Positions 8,147 through 14,548 of a DNA stretch of 64,000 nucleotides are shown here, in pieces. The first letter of the stretch is position 1. Each line of letters begins with the position of its first letter. The notes under the pieces were generated by a model, which ran no database searches, was not told the origin of the DNA, and saw only the letters and a program-made list of their open reading frames with translations. The stretch covers positions 186,001 through 250,000 of the forward strand of contig NZ_JAOWKY010000004.1 in assembly GCF_025751435.1 (NCBI RefSeq), in the 5' to 3' direction. The DNA comes from Albidovulum marisflavi. Its GTDB lineage: Bacteria > Pseudomonadota > Alphaproteobacteria > Rhodobacterales > Rhodobacteraceae. The translations under genes and the position numbers were made by a program.

Positions 8147-9103
8147 ATGTTGGACCTACTCAGCGACATCCTCACCCGCCTCTCGCTTCGTGGTACGCTC
8201 TATTTCCGAACGAGCTTCACGGAGCCCTGGGGCGTTCGCGTGCCCGCCTTCCGCGACGTGGCGCGTTTCCACTTTGCCTATCGGGGCGAGGCGCTGGTGC
8301 GTGTAGCGGGGGTGTCGGTTCCCGTACACTTGGCACAGGGCGACCTGATCGTGATTCCGCACGGAACGGCCCATGTCCTGTGCTGCCGTCACACCGGACC
8401 CGACGAGGCCCTGCCGCTGGACGACGTGCTGTCCCGGTCCGGGTTTCCGGGTCATGGGACGCTGGTCTGGGGCGGCGACGAAAGCCCGCGTGACACGCAG
8501 CTGATCTGCGGGCACTTCGCGCTCGCCGAAGGGTCCCGACACCTGCTGTTCGACCGCCTGCCCCCGTTCATCCACCTGCGCGGCTATGGCGAGGAGGCAG
8601 GCCCCTGGCTCGAAGCCACGCTCAAGGTCATCGGGGCAGAGGCCGGCGGCGCACGTCTCGGCGGCGATCTGATCGCCCTGAAGATGTCCGAAGCGATCTT
8701 CGCCCAGGCGATCCGCGCCCATATCGAGGCGGAGCACGAGACGGACTGTGGCGTGGCCGGTTTTGCCGACCCCCATCTGGCGCGGGCGCTGACCGCCTTT
8801 CACCGCGCGCCGACCGCCGACTGGACGGTCGCCAGCCTCGCCCGCGAGGCGGGGCTGTCGCGGACGGGCTTCGCCGAGCGGTTCTCGGATCGGCTCGGCG
8901 TGACACCGATGGCCTATGTGACGTCATGGCGGATGCAGATCGCGCGCGAGGCGCTGGCGGCGCAGGGGCTCTCGGTGGCCGAGGCGGCCGAAGTCTCGGG
9001 CTATGCCTCGGAATCCGCGTTCAGCCGGGTCTTCAAGAAGGAGATCGGCGTGTCGCCCGCCGCCTTCCGGCAGTCCGGCATCGCGCGTCACGAGGCGGCT
9101 TAG
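8147..9103 (+). CDS. AraC family transcriptional regulator, cupin-type
   Basis: A 318-residue regulator. The N-terminal half is a cupin-like sensor (FRDVARFHFAYRGEALVRVAG, then HLAQGDLIVIPHGTAHVL). The C-terminal 100 residues hold the double helix-turn-helix, with VASLAREAGLSRTGFAERF and VAEAAEVSGYASESAFSRVF. ATG 8147 gives the usual MLDLLSDIL start; ATG 8054 is an in-frame alternative but would take in the operator-like repeat. It lies between the DUF4142/cupredoxin unit and the SPW/AhpD-like genes, with matching boxes before and after it. Confidence 0.9.
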   Translation: MLDLLSDILTRLSLRGTLYFRTSFTEPWGVRVPAFRDVARFHFAYRGEALVRVAGVSVPVHLAQGDLIVIPHGTAHVLCCRHTGPDEALPLDDVLSRSGFPGHGTLVWGGDESPRDTQLICGHFALAEGSRHLLFDRLPPFIHLRGYGEEAGPWLEATLKVIGAEAGGARLGGDLIALKMSEAIFAQAIRAHIEAEHETDCGVAGFADPHLARALTAFHRAPTADWTVASLAREAGLSRTGFAERFSDRLGVTPMAYVTSWRMQIAREALAAQGLSVAEAAEVSGYASESAFSRVFKKEIGVSPAAFRQSGIARHEAA

Positions 9104-9109
9104 TGATGC

Positions 9110-9157
9110 GTCCGAACTCTCGGACGATCTGCAATACGATGCGGACTATCTGAAATT
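9110..9157. promoter_or_regulatory. Candidate AraC operator, copy 2 with extra half-site
   Basis: GTCC-N8-GGACG-N1-TCTGCAATA (9110-9136) closely matches the box at 8101. A further GGAC-N2-TCTGAAATT half follows at 9143-9157. It lies just after the AraC stop and about 85 bases before the SPW-like gene, suited to control of that gene. Confidence 0.45.
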
Positions 9158-9240
9158 CATCGTCCGCAGCGATACCCTTAGGTTGGAGGCTACGACAGCG
9201 TCGCTCGTCGTTTGACCCCCAACCAAAAGGACCCTGCGCC

Positions 9241-9603
9241 ATGCGCTTCGTCACTAAAACCATCCATGCCTGGCTCGACTACCCCGTAGCACTTGCCCTC
9301 ATCGCACTGCCGTTCCTGCTCGGGCTCGGCACCTCAAATCCGCTCGCCCTGACGATCTCGCCGGTCGTGGGCGTCGCGGCCTTCCTGCTGACCGTGTTCA
9401 CCGACCACCACCTCGGCGTGATCCGCGTGCTGCCCTGCAAGCTGCACCTCGCCGTCGATCTGGCAGTCGGCCTCCTGTTCCTGATCCTGCCCTTCGCGCT
9501 CGGCTTTTCCGGGCTCGATGCCGCCTACTACTGGCTGAACGGCGCAGCCGTCGTCGCGGTCATCGGACTCTCAAAACCCGAAACCGCGATGGTCGCGGCC
9601 TGA
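9241..9603 (+). CDS. SPW-repeat-like integral membrane protein
   Basis: A 120-residue protein with four hydrophobic spans (about residues 14-32, 36-53, 70-88 and 95-112), the layout of SPW-repeat membrane proteins. The short loops carry THHL-type polar residues (FTDHHLG). No catalytic motif is visible. It is followed 29 bases later by the AhpD-like gene, and an AraC-type box stands upstream, so it is probably part of the same regulated block. The function of the family is unknown. Confidence 0.65.
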   Translation: MRFVTKTIHAWLDYPVALALIALPFLLGLGTSNPLALTISPVVGVAAFLLTVFTDHHLGVIRVLPCKLHLAVDLAVGLLFLILPFALGFSGLDAAYYWLNGAAVVAVIGLSKPETAMVAA

Positions 9604-9632
9604 TCCCTCTGCATATCGAAAGGACATATCCA

Positions 9633-10181
9633 ATGGCTCGTATTACCCAGATCTCCGACGCCGCCGCCACCCCCGAGGTCACCGCACTCTTCACCGCCAT
9701 CAAGGGCAAGATCGGCATGGTGCCGAACCTCTACCGCGTCGCCGCCAACCAGCCCGCGGTGCTGACCGGGCTTCTCGGCCTTGGGGAAGCGCTCGGACGC
9801 GGCGGATTCGACGCCCGCACCCGCGAGGCGATCGCGCTGGCCGTTGCCGGTGCCAACGCCTGCGACTACTGCGCCTCGGCGCATTCCGCGATCTCGGCCG
9901 GGCTGAAAGTTGCCCCTGAGGCGGTGGCGGCGCACCTCGCCGGACGAGCTGATGACCCGCGCACGGCGGCGATCCTGAAGCTTGCGGTCGCCATCGTGGT
10001 CGCGAAGGGGATGGTCGTGGACGCGGACCTCGATGCCGCGCGGGCTTCAGGGCTGACCGACGCCGACATCGTCGAGACGGTTGCGAACGTGGTGGCGAAC
10101 ATCTTCACCAACTACCTCAACCATGTCGCTGCCACCGACATCGACTTCCCGGTGGTCTCGGTCGGCAAGGCCGCCGCCTGA
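9633..10181 (+). CDS. Carboxymuconolactone decarboxylase / AhpD-like protein
   Basis: A 182-residue protein with the AhpD signature: C77-x2-C80-x3-H84 in NACDYCASAHSA, preceded by TREAIALAVAGA. In AhpD this CxxC pair is the redox centre for peroxide reduction; related proteins are often called peroxidase-related enzymes. It starts 29 bases after the SPW-like gene, with GAAAGGA upstream. Together with the neighbouring cupredoxin it suggests oxidant stress. It is the last intact gene before the prophage remnant. Confidence 0.87.
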   Translation: MARITQISDAAATPEVTALFTAIKGKIGMVPNLYRVAANQPAVLTGLLGLGEALGRGGFDARTREAIALAVAGANACDYCASAHSAISAGLKVAPEAVAAHLAGRADDPRTAAILKLAVAIVVAKGMVVDADLDAARASGLTDADIVETVANVVANIFTNYLNHVAATDIDFPVVSVGKAAA

Positions 10182-10388
10182 GGGGTGCCATCACGCGGCG
10201 GCTGCGAGATGCGCGGCCGCCGCCTCTACGGACATCCGTGTTCATAAAAATTCTACAACAAAAACAAATATTGCTCGTCTCAGGCGTGAACTTTCCAAGT
10301 TGCTGCCAAGGCTGCCCGCCAGATGCAAGCGATAAGCGAAACAAGGCCGCCGCACCTTTAGCCCAGCGATGCCCGCATCTCTATTGTT

Positions 10389-10844
10389 TCACTCAGGATC
10401 TGTCGCGCTGTGCTCAGACCGCTGCTTTATTGGCACGACCGCGCCTGATCCCGCATCACAGCGTAGTCCGCCAGCATCTCCGCGATCATCGATCCCTCCG
10501 GCAGCCGGGCCAGTTCCTCGGCCGCCCGCGCCCGGAATTCCCGGCCATACTCGACAACGGGTGCGCAGGTCCCGAACCCGCCCGTCTCGGAGCCGTCCGT
10601 CGCGCAGCCGCTCAGCAAGCTCGTCGCGATCGCGAGGACGGTGAGTCGCCGCATCCAGCATCTGGCTTTGGACATCATTGACCTTCTCCGTTGTCTCAAG
10701 GCGTTCGGCGAGGCGTCCCGCTCGCTCTCCAGTGCGCCGGAGCGACAGCAGGAACAGGAGCACGGCGAGCACGATGGCGCCGTAGCGCAGCGCCGCCCGC
10801 ATCCATGGGCGCGTGGCGATCCCGGTGAGCAGCCCGCCGATCAC
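10389..10844 (-). CDS. Probable phage inner-membrane spanin (Rz-like)
   Basis: Up to 151 residues from a GTG that overlaps the endolysin stop (GTGA). One N-terminal membrane span (about 18-36, ALRYGAIVLAVLLFLLSL) is followed by a charged helix (RRTGERAGRLAERLETTEKV and on to about residue 85) of coiled-coil character, the i-spanin plan. The last 60 residues are arginine/glycine-rich and unlike a fold, so the functional part may end earlier or a frameshift may exist. A lipoprotein gene is nested in another frame. Spanins join inner and outer membranes at lysis. Confidence 0.6.
   Translation of the reverse strand: MIGGLLTGIATRPWMRAALRYGAIVLAVLLFLLSLRRTGERAGRLAERLETTEKVNDVQSQMLDAATHRPRDRDELAERLRDGRLRDGRVRDLRTRCRVWPGIPGAGGRGTGPAAGGIDDRGDAGGLRCDAGSGAVVPIKQRSEHSATDPE
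10427..10678 (-). CDS. Probable embedded outer-membrane spanin lipoprotein (Rz1-like)
   Basis: An 83-residue lipoprotein: positively charged start, hydrophobic stretch LTVLAIATSLL and lipobox LSGC, so the Cys would be acylated and carried to the outer membrane. ATG 10678 is preceded by GGAGAAGG at ideal spacing. It lies wholly within the Rz-like gene in a different frame, the hallmark of Rz/Rz1 pairs. The mature part has two further cysteines. Sequence similarity to named Rz1 proteins could not be tested. Confidence 0.6.
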   Translation of the reverse strand: MMSKARCWMRRLTVLAIATSLLSGCATDGSETGGFGTCAPVVEYGREFRARAAEELARLPEGSMIAEMLADYAVMRDQARSCQ

Positions 10845-11515
10845 CGCCGCCCCCGGCGCCAGTCATCGAGGCGAGCATAGATGGTGACCGCGATGCCGCC
10901 GAGCGCCACAAGGATGAACACCCAACGCAGGGTGTCGAGATACGGCACGAGCGGCAGGATCGCGGTCTGGGTCTCGGCGAGGACGCTCTGCGCCACCTCG
11001 ACACCCGCGGCACCCAGCGTCGCCACACCGGCCGCCCCTCCCGCCTTCATGGTGCGGCTGTCGGCCAGCACTTCGCGCGCTGGCGGCGTTTCTTCGGCGA
11101 AGGCAGTCGCCCGGGCCGGAAACCGCTCGCCCCACTGGCGAGCGAGCCCGAGGTCGACATGCATGAACCCCGAGCGCGGATAGAAACCGAAGCCGAGAAA
11201 CCCGACCTCCCATGCCGCCGCCTCGAACGCCACAGGATCGTGGTTCGTCATGGCGATGTCGAAGGCGGCGCCGTCGAGGTGCTTCGAGCGGGTTGCGCCG
11301 CCGACGGCGCGGTTGTGCTCGGGACTGCGATAGGCTGAGCGCACGATTAGCGGCTTGCCCAGCCGGTCGCGCAGCGCCTGCAGCTTGTCGAGCGCGGGTT
11401 CGTTGATCAGCAGCTTGCCGGTGCCCCGGCAGGCGATCTCGGCCGGGCTGAAGTTCGGCCAGCGCCAGGTGCCCTCAGGCACGTCGCGCCAATGGCGATG
11501 GAATGTCGTGGTCAT
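10841..11515 (-). CDS. M15-family peptidase endolysin with C-terminal membrane span
   Basis: A 224-residue protein. Residues about 20-130 are a D-Ala-D-Ala-type M15 peptidase domain with zinc ligands H79 and D86 (SKHLDGAAFDI) and H119 (GFMHVDLG). After a linker, residues about 196-215 form one membrane span (WVFILVALGGIAVTIYA). GGAGGATCGC precedes ATG 11515. It would cleave peptidoglycan peptides at phage lysis, and the terminal span could anchor it or help form holes. Its stop overlaps the GTG of the spanin gene, so endolysin and spanins form one lysis cassette. Confidence 0.85.
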   Translation of the reverse strand: MTTTFHRHWRDVPEGTWRWPNFSPAEIACRGTGKLLINEPALDKLQALRDRLGKPLIVRSAYRSPEHNRAVGGATRSKHLDGAAFDIAMTNHDPVAFEAAAWEVGFLGFGFYPRSGFMHVDLGLARQWGERFPARATAFAEETPPAREVLADSRTMKAGGAAGVATLGAAGVEVAQSVLAETQTAILPLVPYLDTLRWVFILVALGGIAVTIYARLDDWRRGRR

Positions 11516-11531
11516 GCGATCCTCCAGAAAC

Positions 11532-11555
11532 AAAAAACCCGCCTCGAGGGCGGGT
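11532..11555 (-). terminator. Rho-independent terminator
   Basis: A 7-base-pair stem ACCCGCC/GGCGGGT with a 5-base loop; on the minus strand it is followed by TTTTTTG. It separates the frameshifted DUF6127-like gene from the endolysin, so the lysis genes probably have their own promoter or need antitermination. Confidence 0.75.
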
Positions 11556-11588
11556 CATTGCGGGCTGATGAATGGGGTTGGGGCGCGG

Positions 11589-11875
11589 CTACGGACCGCC
11601 GCCGAAGATCTTGAGCTTGATGGCGATACCGGCGAGCAGCGCAAGCATGACGCCGGTGGTGATCATGCGGACGGCGGTCTGCATCGCAGTGCGGGCACCA
11701 GCCGGATGCAGTCGACGAGAGAGCGCAGATCGCGGATGTCGAGCGCGGCCTCGTCGCCGTCGAGCCCGACATCGGCCAGCGCGCGCTTCGCGCCTTCCTC
11801 CGCCGCCCGCGTCAGGATCGCCTCGAACTCGGCGTCGGGCATGCGCACGAAGCCCTCGGATCGGGGTGGTGTCAT
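11589..11875 (-). pseudogene. Frameshifted small phage protein (DUF6127-like)
   Basis: The first frame (from ATG 11875) gives a helical part ending ALDIRDLRSLVDCIRLV. The expected membrane end continues in another frame as RTAMQTAVRMITTG...LALLAGIAIKLKIFGGGP, stopping at 11589. One missing base near 11690-11694 explains the break; adding one restores a single 95-residue protein. In phages of this group such a protein sits next to the lysis genes. I recall the family as DUF6127 but could not check. Alternatively the 31-residue membrane part could be its own gene from ATG 11684. Confidence 0.55.
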
Positions 11876-11894
11876 CGGATCCTCCTTCCCCCGC

Positions 11895-12400
11895 TCAGCC
11901 GATCTTGCAGCCCCAGAAGGACGTGTGGTCGGCGGCGAAGTAGCCGTCCGCGACCCGGAAATACCCCTGCAGCTCGACGGTATCGCCCGCAGTCAGCGGG
12001 ACCATTGTCTGCAGCCAGATGGCGGTGGCGAGCGAGACGTGGGTGGCGGAGATTTCGCCGAAGGAGCCGCGGATTTCGGTCGTGCCGTTCAGCACCAGCC
12101 GCCCGCGCATGCGCGCTGTCGCGCTGGCGTTGATCTTGTAGAGCAGCGTCGCGCCGAAGAGGTAGAAGCCGTCCGCGGAGGCGACGAAATGGTTGTTCGC
12201 GGCGTCGAAGGCGCCCTGCACGTTGTAGTCGGTGTTGTTGATGCCGATCTTCGTCCAGGCCCCCACACCGACATAGTTGTCGTAGTTGGTGTGACGAGCG
12301 AGAGGCGGTTCACATAGGTGAAGCTGCCCAGTCCGTCGGCATTGCCCCGCCATCGGACCCATCCGGCCGAGCGTTCCTCGGCCGCCGCATCGGCGGATGT
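11895..12400 (-). pseudogene. Truncated and frameshifted tail-fibre C-terminal region
   Basis: The last 120 residues form a jelly-roll/C1q-like phage fibre domain (YVGVGAWTKIGINNTDYNV, then ASADGFYLFGATLLYKINA, ending TSFWGCKIG). Upstream sense (GWVRWRGNADGLGSFTYVNR) is in a different frame, and one missing base near 12297 would join the two. Further 5' sequence is lost where the serine recombinase gene ends. This is the receptor-facing end of a fibre whose rest is gone. Confidence 0.6.
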
Positions 12401-13089
12401 CATCGAAATAGATGGCCAAGCAGCGTCTTCACATTCCCCACATTCCATTTCCCGCCTCTCCGCGTCCTGATCCCCCTCAGCGTCAGCTCTGCCGCGATCT
12501 GCCTCAGGGAGGTTTGCCCCGCTGCCCGGATTTCAGCGACCACTGGTGCCAAGTCCGCCGCAAAGGCCGTCGCGTTCACCGAGACAGCTGCCCGCAGCGC
12601 CGCCCCACCTTTCCCAGCCCGCCGGAGCGCCGCAGCCCCGTTCGGGTTCCCCAGCTTCACGCCACGGGCCTTCGCGACCGCCAGTGCCTCCTTCGTCCGC
12701 CGAGAAATCGCCTCGCGCTCCTGCTGGGCGACGAGTGCCATGATGCCCACGGTCAGGTCGTTGGCCTCCGGCATGTCACAAGCGATGAACTTCACGCCGG
12801 AGTCCCGGAGGGTGAGCAGGAAAGCGGCATTGCGCGAGAGACGGTCCAGCTTGGCGATGACGAGCGTGGCGCCGGTCAGGCGGGCCAGTTGTATGGCCTT
12901 GCCAAGTTCCGGCCGATCGGGGTTGCGCCCGCTCTCGACCTCGGTGAAGCGGGCCAGGACCTCGGCCCCACGCGTTGCGGCGAAAGCTTCGATGGTGTTC
13001 CGCTGCGCCTCGAGCCCCAGCCCCGACTGCCCCTGCCTGGCGGTGGAAACCCGCTCGTAGGCGATGAACCGGGGCGATGGGGCTGTCAT
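12400..13089 (-). CDS. Serine site-specific recombinase (resolvase/invertase)
   Basis: A 229-residue recombinase. The resolvase domain (1-145) carries the nucleophile S15 in YERVSTARQGQSGLGLEAQ, the arginine motif KLDRLSRN and MALVAQQEREAISRRTKEAL, leading into the long helix. The C-terminal part ends in a helix-turn-helix (LRQIAAELTLRGIRTRRGGK). Length matches small resolvases/invertases rather than large phage integrases. ATG 13089 is chosen; TTG 13104 is possible. It abuts the broken tail fibre, a setting known from phage invertases. An inverted repeat lies directly upstream. Confidence 0.88.
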   Translation of the reverse strand: MTAPSPRFIAYERVSTARQGQSGLGLEAQRNTIEAFAATRGAEVLARFTEVESGRNPDRPELGKAIQLARLTGATLVIAKLDRLSRNAAFLLTLRDSGVKFIACDMPEANDLTVGIMALVAQQEREAISRRTKEALAVAKARGVKLGNPNGAAALRRAGKGGAALRAAVSVNATAFAADLAPVVAEIRAAGQTSLRQIAAELTLRGIRTRRGGKWNVGNVKTLLGHLFR

Positions 13090-13098
13090 GGGCGGGGT

Positions 13099-13136
13099 GT
13101 ACAAAACTGCCTGACGTTCGTTGCGCAGTTGTGTAC
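13099..13136. promoter_or_regulatory. Inverted repeat upstream of recombinase: candidate res/operator site
   Basis: Arms GTACAAAACTGC (13099-13110) and the inverse of GTACACAACTGC (13125-13136), 11 of 12 matching, with a 14-base spacer. It starts ten bases before the recombinase ATG. Twelve-base inverted arms are the usual size of serine resolvase binding sites, which often lie beside their gene. Confidence 0.5.
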
Positions 13137-13365
13137 CGTAGGTTTGAACGGTCTCGTAGTGAATTCAGCGGTACATTGCGCTCGCACGAGTAGCGCTTTC
13201 AGTTTGGTGGATTTGGGCTACGCGAGCGTTCAGATCTATGGTCTGGATGTCAGCTCAGCGGGACCAAACAGACTTTCAGGAGGTTGTAGGGATATTCGAT
13301 CAGGACTGTTAGATTGAACGTCGCCGTGGCACAGCCAAAGCACGGCAAAAATTCATGGAGTCAAC

Positions 13366-13635
13366 ATGACTACAGTTGTCGTAACTCACGCGGTTGGGAA
13401 CATGCAGACCTGGTTAGGCGGAGGAGAAGAGCGTACAAAAATCTTCTCCGGTTTCTGTACTGGCCACCGCATATTCAAGCATTCCAATCAAGACAGTGTC
13501 TCGATTGTCTTTGAGGGCGTAGACCTCGACAAGATGAAGGCGATACTCGGATCGCCAGAGGCCGCAGAAGGCAAGGCCAAACACACTGTGATCGATCCCA
13601 TCGAAGTATACGTAGAGGTTGAGGGCGGCGCCTGA
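13366..13635 (+). CDS. Hypothetical protein, compositionally distinct
   Basis: An 89-residue soluble protein beginning MTTVVVTHAVGNMQTWLGGG and ending VIDPIEVYVEVEGGA, with alternating strands and helices like a small alpha/beta ferredoxin-type fold. GGAG lies five bases before ATG 13366. It is on the opposite strand from the phage genes and its sequence is visibly less GC-rich. I do not recognise a named family. It may be cargo brought in with the recombinase. Confidence 0.55.
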   Translation: MTTVVVTHAVGNMQTWLGGGEERTKIFSGFCTGHRIFKHSNQDSVSIVFEGVDLDKMKAILGSPEAAEGKAKHTVIDPIEVYVEVEGGA

Positions 13636-13850
13636 GCCTCTGAACGGGGGCCAAGATGTTGTATAAGGCTCAGCGCCGCGGGTGCGTAACCGGTGAAGTG
13701 CGCCGAGACTAGCTGACCCTAACGGGCCACTTAACCTGCCAAAGCCCACTAAGGGCTCAAAGTGGGCCGCTGGTGGCTCTCTAACGATGGAAGGAACCGG
13801 TCGGCGCTTCTCGGATCCTGAGAGCGGTACTCAGCAACGCGCTCCTTCCC

Positions 13851-14393
13851 CTAGATCCGTTCGTCGATGTTTATGCTGCCCTCTTCAGGCTCGATGAGAT
13901 TGCCATCCTGATCGCGCACGGTGCCATCCGGTGACTCGAAGACGAAGCGGATCACGGTGGGTCGGTCCACCTGCGCGGTCGCATAGGCCGCGACCCGGGA
14001 GCGGGAGGCGGGCGTGATGCCGAGCTCGGCCATGTAGCGGCCCATCAGTTCGAGTTGCTTGTTGGCGACGGAGAGCCAGGGCGACTGCTGGACATAGCCA
14101 GAGGGCGTCTTCAGCATCACCGGGGTTTCCTTCAGTTTCTCCTCCGCCTCGGCCCAGCGGGCATAGGACTGGCAATAGGCAGCGAGCGCGGCCCGATCCA
14201 CGGTCGTGACCACCCCCATGTCATGCAGCGTCGCCGCGATGCGCTGCCACTCTTCGCGCGCAAGCTCGGTCAGATGCGGGGGGCAGTCCGGCAGCCCCTC
14301 GGGCGGCACCGGTTCGGCCGCATTGTAGCCCCGTTTGCCGGGGTTTCCATCGAGACGGCGGATGGCCGTCGGCTTGGGTTTGCGGCCCCTCAT
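13851..14393 (-). CDS. P27-family phage terminase small subunit
   Basis: A 180-residue protein beginning MRGRKPKPTAIRRLDGNPGK, the classic P27 small-terminase start, followed by PPHLTELAREEWQRIAATL and LAAYCQSYARWAEAEEKL helices. It binds phage DNA ends for packaging with the large subunit. ATG 14393 overlaps the stop of the 52-residue gene (ATGA). The large subunit that should follow downstream is absent; instead non-phage sequence and a recombinase follow. Confidence 0.88.
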   Translation of the reverse strand: MRGRKPKPTAIRRLDGNPGKRGYNAAEPVPPEGLPDCPPHLTELAREEWQRIAATLHDMGVVTTVDRAALAAYCQSYARWAEAEEKLKETPVMLKTPSGYVQQSPWLSVANKQLELMGRYMAELGITPASRSRVAAYATAQVDRPTVIRFVFESPDGTVRDQDGNLIEPEEGSINIDERI

Positions 14394-14548
14394 CTGCGCC
14401 TCCCAAGGCCGATGTTGAGCCGAGCCCGCCAGAGACCGGCGCAGGTGAGCCAGGCCGAGACGGGGGCGCCAAGGCCCACCACGGGGCAGAGCATAAGCTG
14501 GAGCACAATGCCTGGCAGGCAGCGGCAGATCGGGGGCAGGCGGGTCAT
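14390..14548 (-). CDS. Small hydrophobic protein between methyltransferase and terminase
   Basis: A 52-residue protein with a hydrophobic, cysteine-containing centre (ICRCLPGIVLQLMLCPVVG) and a basic end. Its ATG overlaps the methyltransferase stop and its stop overlaps the terminase ATG, both as ATGA, so it is translated by coupling in a tight three-gene operon. I do not recognise the family. The double overlap is the reason for calling it. Confidence 0.6.
   Translation of the reverse strand: MTRLPPICRCLPGIVLQLMLCPVVGLGAPVSAWLTCAGLWRARLNIGLGRRR

Noticed and set aside
12400-13089. The recombinase as a large prophage integrase
   Set aside because: It lacks the zinc ribbon and coiled-coil domains of large serine integrases; 229 residues fit small resolvases or invertases.
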